Below the pieces are notes generated by a model. That model was not told where the DNA came from and did not search any database. It saw nothing but the letters and a program-made list of their open reading frames with translations. From NCBI RefSeq assembly GCF_022605525.1, contig NZ_JAKQYJ010000001.1:558001-622000 (forward strand): a DNA stretch of 64,000 nt, given 5' to 3'. The DNA comes from Porphyrobacter sp. GA68. GTDB lineage: Bacteria; Pseudomonadota; Alphaproteobacteria; Sphingomonadales; Sphingomonadaceae. A program made the position numbers and the translations under genes. Shown piece by piece: positions 62,043-64,000 of this stretch. Within the stretch, counting starts at the first letter, position 1. Every line of letters starts with the position of its first letter.

Positions 62043-63490
62043 CAGTCCTGCCTCTCCAGAACGGTCGTTCCACCGCGCGGCTGGGCGTTTGTGCCCTGAG
62101 TGAGGCCGGGAGTGATGCCGGCGGTCCGGATCGGCCCGGCGTCGCCCCGCTCCACCCCGCTCTCGTGCGCATGGGGCGGCTTGTGCATCAGGTGGAGGAT
62201 GTACCACACCCCGATCCCGAACACGATGAAGTAGACGACGATGAACGCGATCAGCGACGTCGCCACCGCCGGCGCGTCCAGCGGACTTGCCGCGTCGGCG
62301 GTGCGCAGGACGTTGTACACGACGTAAGGCTGGCGCCCGACTTCGGTAGTGATCCAGCCCGCCAACACCGCAATGAACCCCGATGGCGCCATGACCAGCG
62401 CGGCCCTGTGCAGCAGCGGCCAGTCGTACAATCGCCCGCGCCAGCGCGCCCACAGGCTCCACAGGCCCACTCCCAGCATTGCAAAGCCGATGCCCACCAT
62501 TACACGGAATGACCAGAACACGATCCCGACCGGCGGTTCCTCCTCGTCGGGGATCGTGTCGAGCCCGGCGAGCGGGGCGTTGAGATCGTGCTTTAGGATC
62601 AGCGACGACGCTTTCGGAATTTGAATGGCGTAATCCACCCGCTTCTCTGCGCTGTTGGGGATGCCGAACAGGATCAGCGGCGCACCCGCGGGGTGGCTTT
62701 CGAAATGCCCCTCCATCGCCATGACCTTTTGCGGCTGATGCTCCAGCGTATTGAGTCCGTGCAGGTCGCCGGCCACGATCTGGAGCGGCACGACCAGGGC
62801 GGCCATCCACATGGCCATGCTGAACATCTTGCGCGCATGCGCATTCGCCCGGTCGCGCAGCAGGTGCCACGCCGCCACCCCGCCCACCACGAACGCGGTG
62901 GTGATATAGGCGGCGAGCACCGTATGGACGAGGCGATACGGGAATGACGGATTGAAGATGATGTTCCACCAACTCGGCCCGGGCAGCAGCTGTCCGTTTG
63001 CGCCATATTCGAAGCCGGTCGGCGTATGCATCCAGCTGTTCACCGAGAGGATCCAGAAGGCGGAAACGAACGTGCCGATCGCCACCATGCAGGTTGCGGC
63101 GAAATGCAGCTTGCGGCCGACGCGCTCCATCCCGAACAGCATGACGCCAAGAAACCCTGCTTCCAGGAAGAACGCGGTCAGCACCTCGTACGCCATGGGC
63201 GGCCCGATCACCGGCCCCGCGATGTCGGAAAACCGCGCCCAGTTGGTGCCGAACTGGTAAGACATGACGATGCCGCTGACGACGCCCATGGCGAAGGCGA
63301 TGGCGAAGATCTTCAGCCAGTATTTGAACAGGTCCAGATAGAGCGGCTTGCCCGTTTTCAGCCACAACCCCTCCAGCACCGCAAGGTAGCTGGCGAGTCC
63401 GATGGTGAAGGCGGGGAAGAAAAAGTGAAAGCTCACCGTAAAGGCGAACTGAATGCGAGCGAGCAACAGGGCGTCGAACTGGTCGAACAT
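62042..63490 (-). CDS. cydA: cytochrome bd ubiquinol oxidase subunit I (short Q-loop, Cio type)
   Basis: A 482-residue subunit I. The N-terminal helix has ARIQFAFTVSFHFFFPAFTI with a haem-ligand His, GLNTLEHQPQKVMAMEGHF is the quinol-binding loop, and GWITTEVGRQPYVVYNV contains the GRQP motif (Tyr follows, where Trp is more usual). The Q-loop is short, as in cyanide-insensitive CioA. The tail (about residues 445-482) is hydrophilic. It is the first gene of the cydAB unit; the start at 63490 has AGAGGGTGAG upstream. Confidence 0.95.
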   Translation of the reverse strand: MFDQFDALLLARIQFAFTVSFHFFFPAFTIGLASYLAVLEGLWLKTGKPLYLDLFKYWLKIFAIAFAMGVVSGIVMSYQFGTNWARFSDIAGPVIGPPMAYEVLTAFFLEAGFLGVMLFGMERVGRKLHFAATCMVAIGTFVSAFWILSVNSWMHTPTGFEYGANGQLLPGPSWWNIIFNPSFPYRLVHTVLAAYITTAFVVGGVAAWHLLRDRANAHARKMFSMAMWMAALVVPLQIVAGDLHGLNTLEHQPQKVMAMEGHFESHPAGAPLILFGIPNSAEKRVDYAIQIPKASSLILKHDLNAPLAGLDTIPDEEEPPVGIVFWSFRVMVGIGFAMLGVGLWSLWARWRGRLYDWPLLHRAALVMAPSGFIAVLAGWITTEVGRQPYVVYNVLRTADAASPLDAPAVATSLIAFIVVYFIVFGIGVWYILHLMHKPPHAHESGVERGDAGPIRTAGITPGLTQGTNAQPRGGTTVLERQD

Positions 63491-63622
63491 GATCTCACCC
63501 TCTTAGCCCTTATTGCGCACAGTCGCCATTGTGAAGATGGTGTCCGGTGATGCATGGTTTGCAACTGAAGTCGGGAAATATCGTCCCGCTCATCAGCGCT
63601 GTGGACAGCGGCGCAGTTTTGA

Positions 63623-64000
63623 CTGAGATATCATTGTGTCCCCGCGCAGGCCAGCAAGGCTGATGGTCAGGCCCGACCTATTAAAGCCGGCCTCTACTAC
63701 TACAAGGCCCGCATGTACTCGCCCACGCTGGGCCGGTTCCTGCAGACCGATCCCATCGGCTATGCGGATCAGGTGAACCTGTATGCCTATGTCGCAAACG
63801 ATCCGGTCAATAACGTCGATCCAGACGGAAAGGCATTGGAGACACTTTGGGATGCGGCAAACATCGCCATGGGTGTCGCAAGCGCAGCGGGGAATGCTGC
63901 GGCAGGCAATTGGGGTAAAGCGGCAGTCGACGTAGCCGGTGTCGTGGTTGACACTGCAGCAGCTGTTGTTCCTGGAGTTGCGGGCGGAGCAGGAACGGCG
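63623..64000 (+). CDS. RHS repeat-associated core fragment (no visible 5' end, runs off window)
   Basis: The frame after the TGA at 63620 is open for 126 codons to the window edge. From about 63690 it reads [20 protein letters not shown], then [20 protein letters not shown] and NNVDPDGKA: the conserved end of an RHS core. After DPDGKA the sequence changes to a variable part ([20 protein letters not shown]), the usual place of a toxin or other C-terminal domain. There is no normal start, no signal and no upstream RHS repeats, so it looks like a displaced RHS tip or pseudogene. What lies right of 64000 decides its nature. Confidence 0.7.
   Translation, partial: MRYHCVPAQASKADGQARPIKAGLYYYKARMYSPTLGRFLQTDPIGYADQVNLYAYVANDPVNNVDPDGKALETLWDAANIAMGVASAAGNAAAGNWGKAAVDVAGVVVDTAAAVVPGVAGGAGTA

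Noticed and set aside
61035-63365. A 776-codon open frame spanning cydB and part of cydA on the leftward strand
   Set aside because: Only its last 335 codons are CydB. The rest reads the cydA region in a wrong frame with low-complexity Arg/Gly sequence; the true CydB start is at 62042.
63538-63552. TGTCCGGTGA upstream of cydA as another operator copy
   Set aside because: Only one half matches, and cydAB is outside the catabolic island.

Overview
The window is GC-rich alphaproteobacterial chromosome, most likely a sphingomonad (Novosphingobium/Erythrobacteraceae-like). The indications are a PEPxxWA-CTERM protein, an HWE-type histidine kinase, an FeeM-type N-acyltransferase, two TonB-dependent receptors with the EIIVTA plug start, a DUF3576-leuS pair, and many family III CoA-transferase and short-chain dehydrogenase genes. 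No tRNA, rRNA, CRISPR array, insertion sequence or integrase was seen.

Left flank (1-12550) is mostly housekeeping: the 5' part of leuS with a DUF3576 lipoprotein, an acetoacetyl-CoA reductase, an HWE kinase with a single-domain response regulator, fumC, an FeeM-like acyltransferase convergent with a PEP-CTERM protein, a ribbon-helix-helix regulator, murA, galU, and a chorismate mutase followed by a short prephenate-dehydratase-like gene. A perfect 15-bp inverted repeat lies between the kinase and fumC.

Centre (about 12.6-54.9 kb) is a catabolic island of some 40 genes that appears to be one regulon. A palindromic operator, TTGTCCGGACAA (exact four times, and twice with one mismatch), lies in front of nearly every transcription unit at 12614, 21227, 34975, 35751, 39301 and 54943. 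The only DNA-binding regulator in the island is a GntR/UTRA (HutC-type) protein at 44182-44931, the obvious candidate reader. Genes are packed with ATGA, TGATG or GTGA overlaps. The island encodes uptake (two TonB receptors, an MFS carrier), C-N and ester hydrolysis (three PuuE-like polysaccharide-deacetylase-family hydrolases, an isochorismatase-fold cysteine hydrolase, an amidase-signature enzyme, a nitrilase-fold protein with an altered triad, an alpha/beta hydrolase, a class-C serine hydrolase), oxidation (FAD oxidoreductase, aldehyde dehydrogenase, SDR, quinone oxidoreductase) and CoA chemistry (an AMP-forming ligase, three family III CoA transferases, acyl-CoA dehydrogenase, enoyl-CoA hydratase, MaoC hydratase, a CitE-type lyase, an HMG-CoA-lyase-type enzyme), together with a LeuCD-type hydro-lyase and two MmgE/PrpD proteins. 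My reading is a pathway that takes up a nitrogen-containing (amide or cyclic imide/ureide-like) compound, hydrolyses it, and breaks down the resulting branched di- or tricarboxylic acid by CoA-dependent C-C cleavage. The substrate cannot be named from sequence.

Right flank (54.97-64 kb): a TpsB/ShlB-type outer-membrane transporter is divergent from a FecR-domain protein with a Lys-Asp repeat tail (including 11 perfect copies of a hexanucleotide), followed by a CHASE2-EAL signalling protein. Then come a cyanide-insensitive-type cytochrome bd oxidase (cydAB plus a small DUF2474 subunit) and, at the edge, an RHS core fragment without a visible 5' end.
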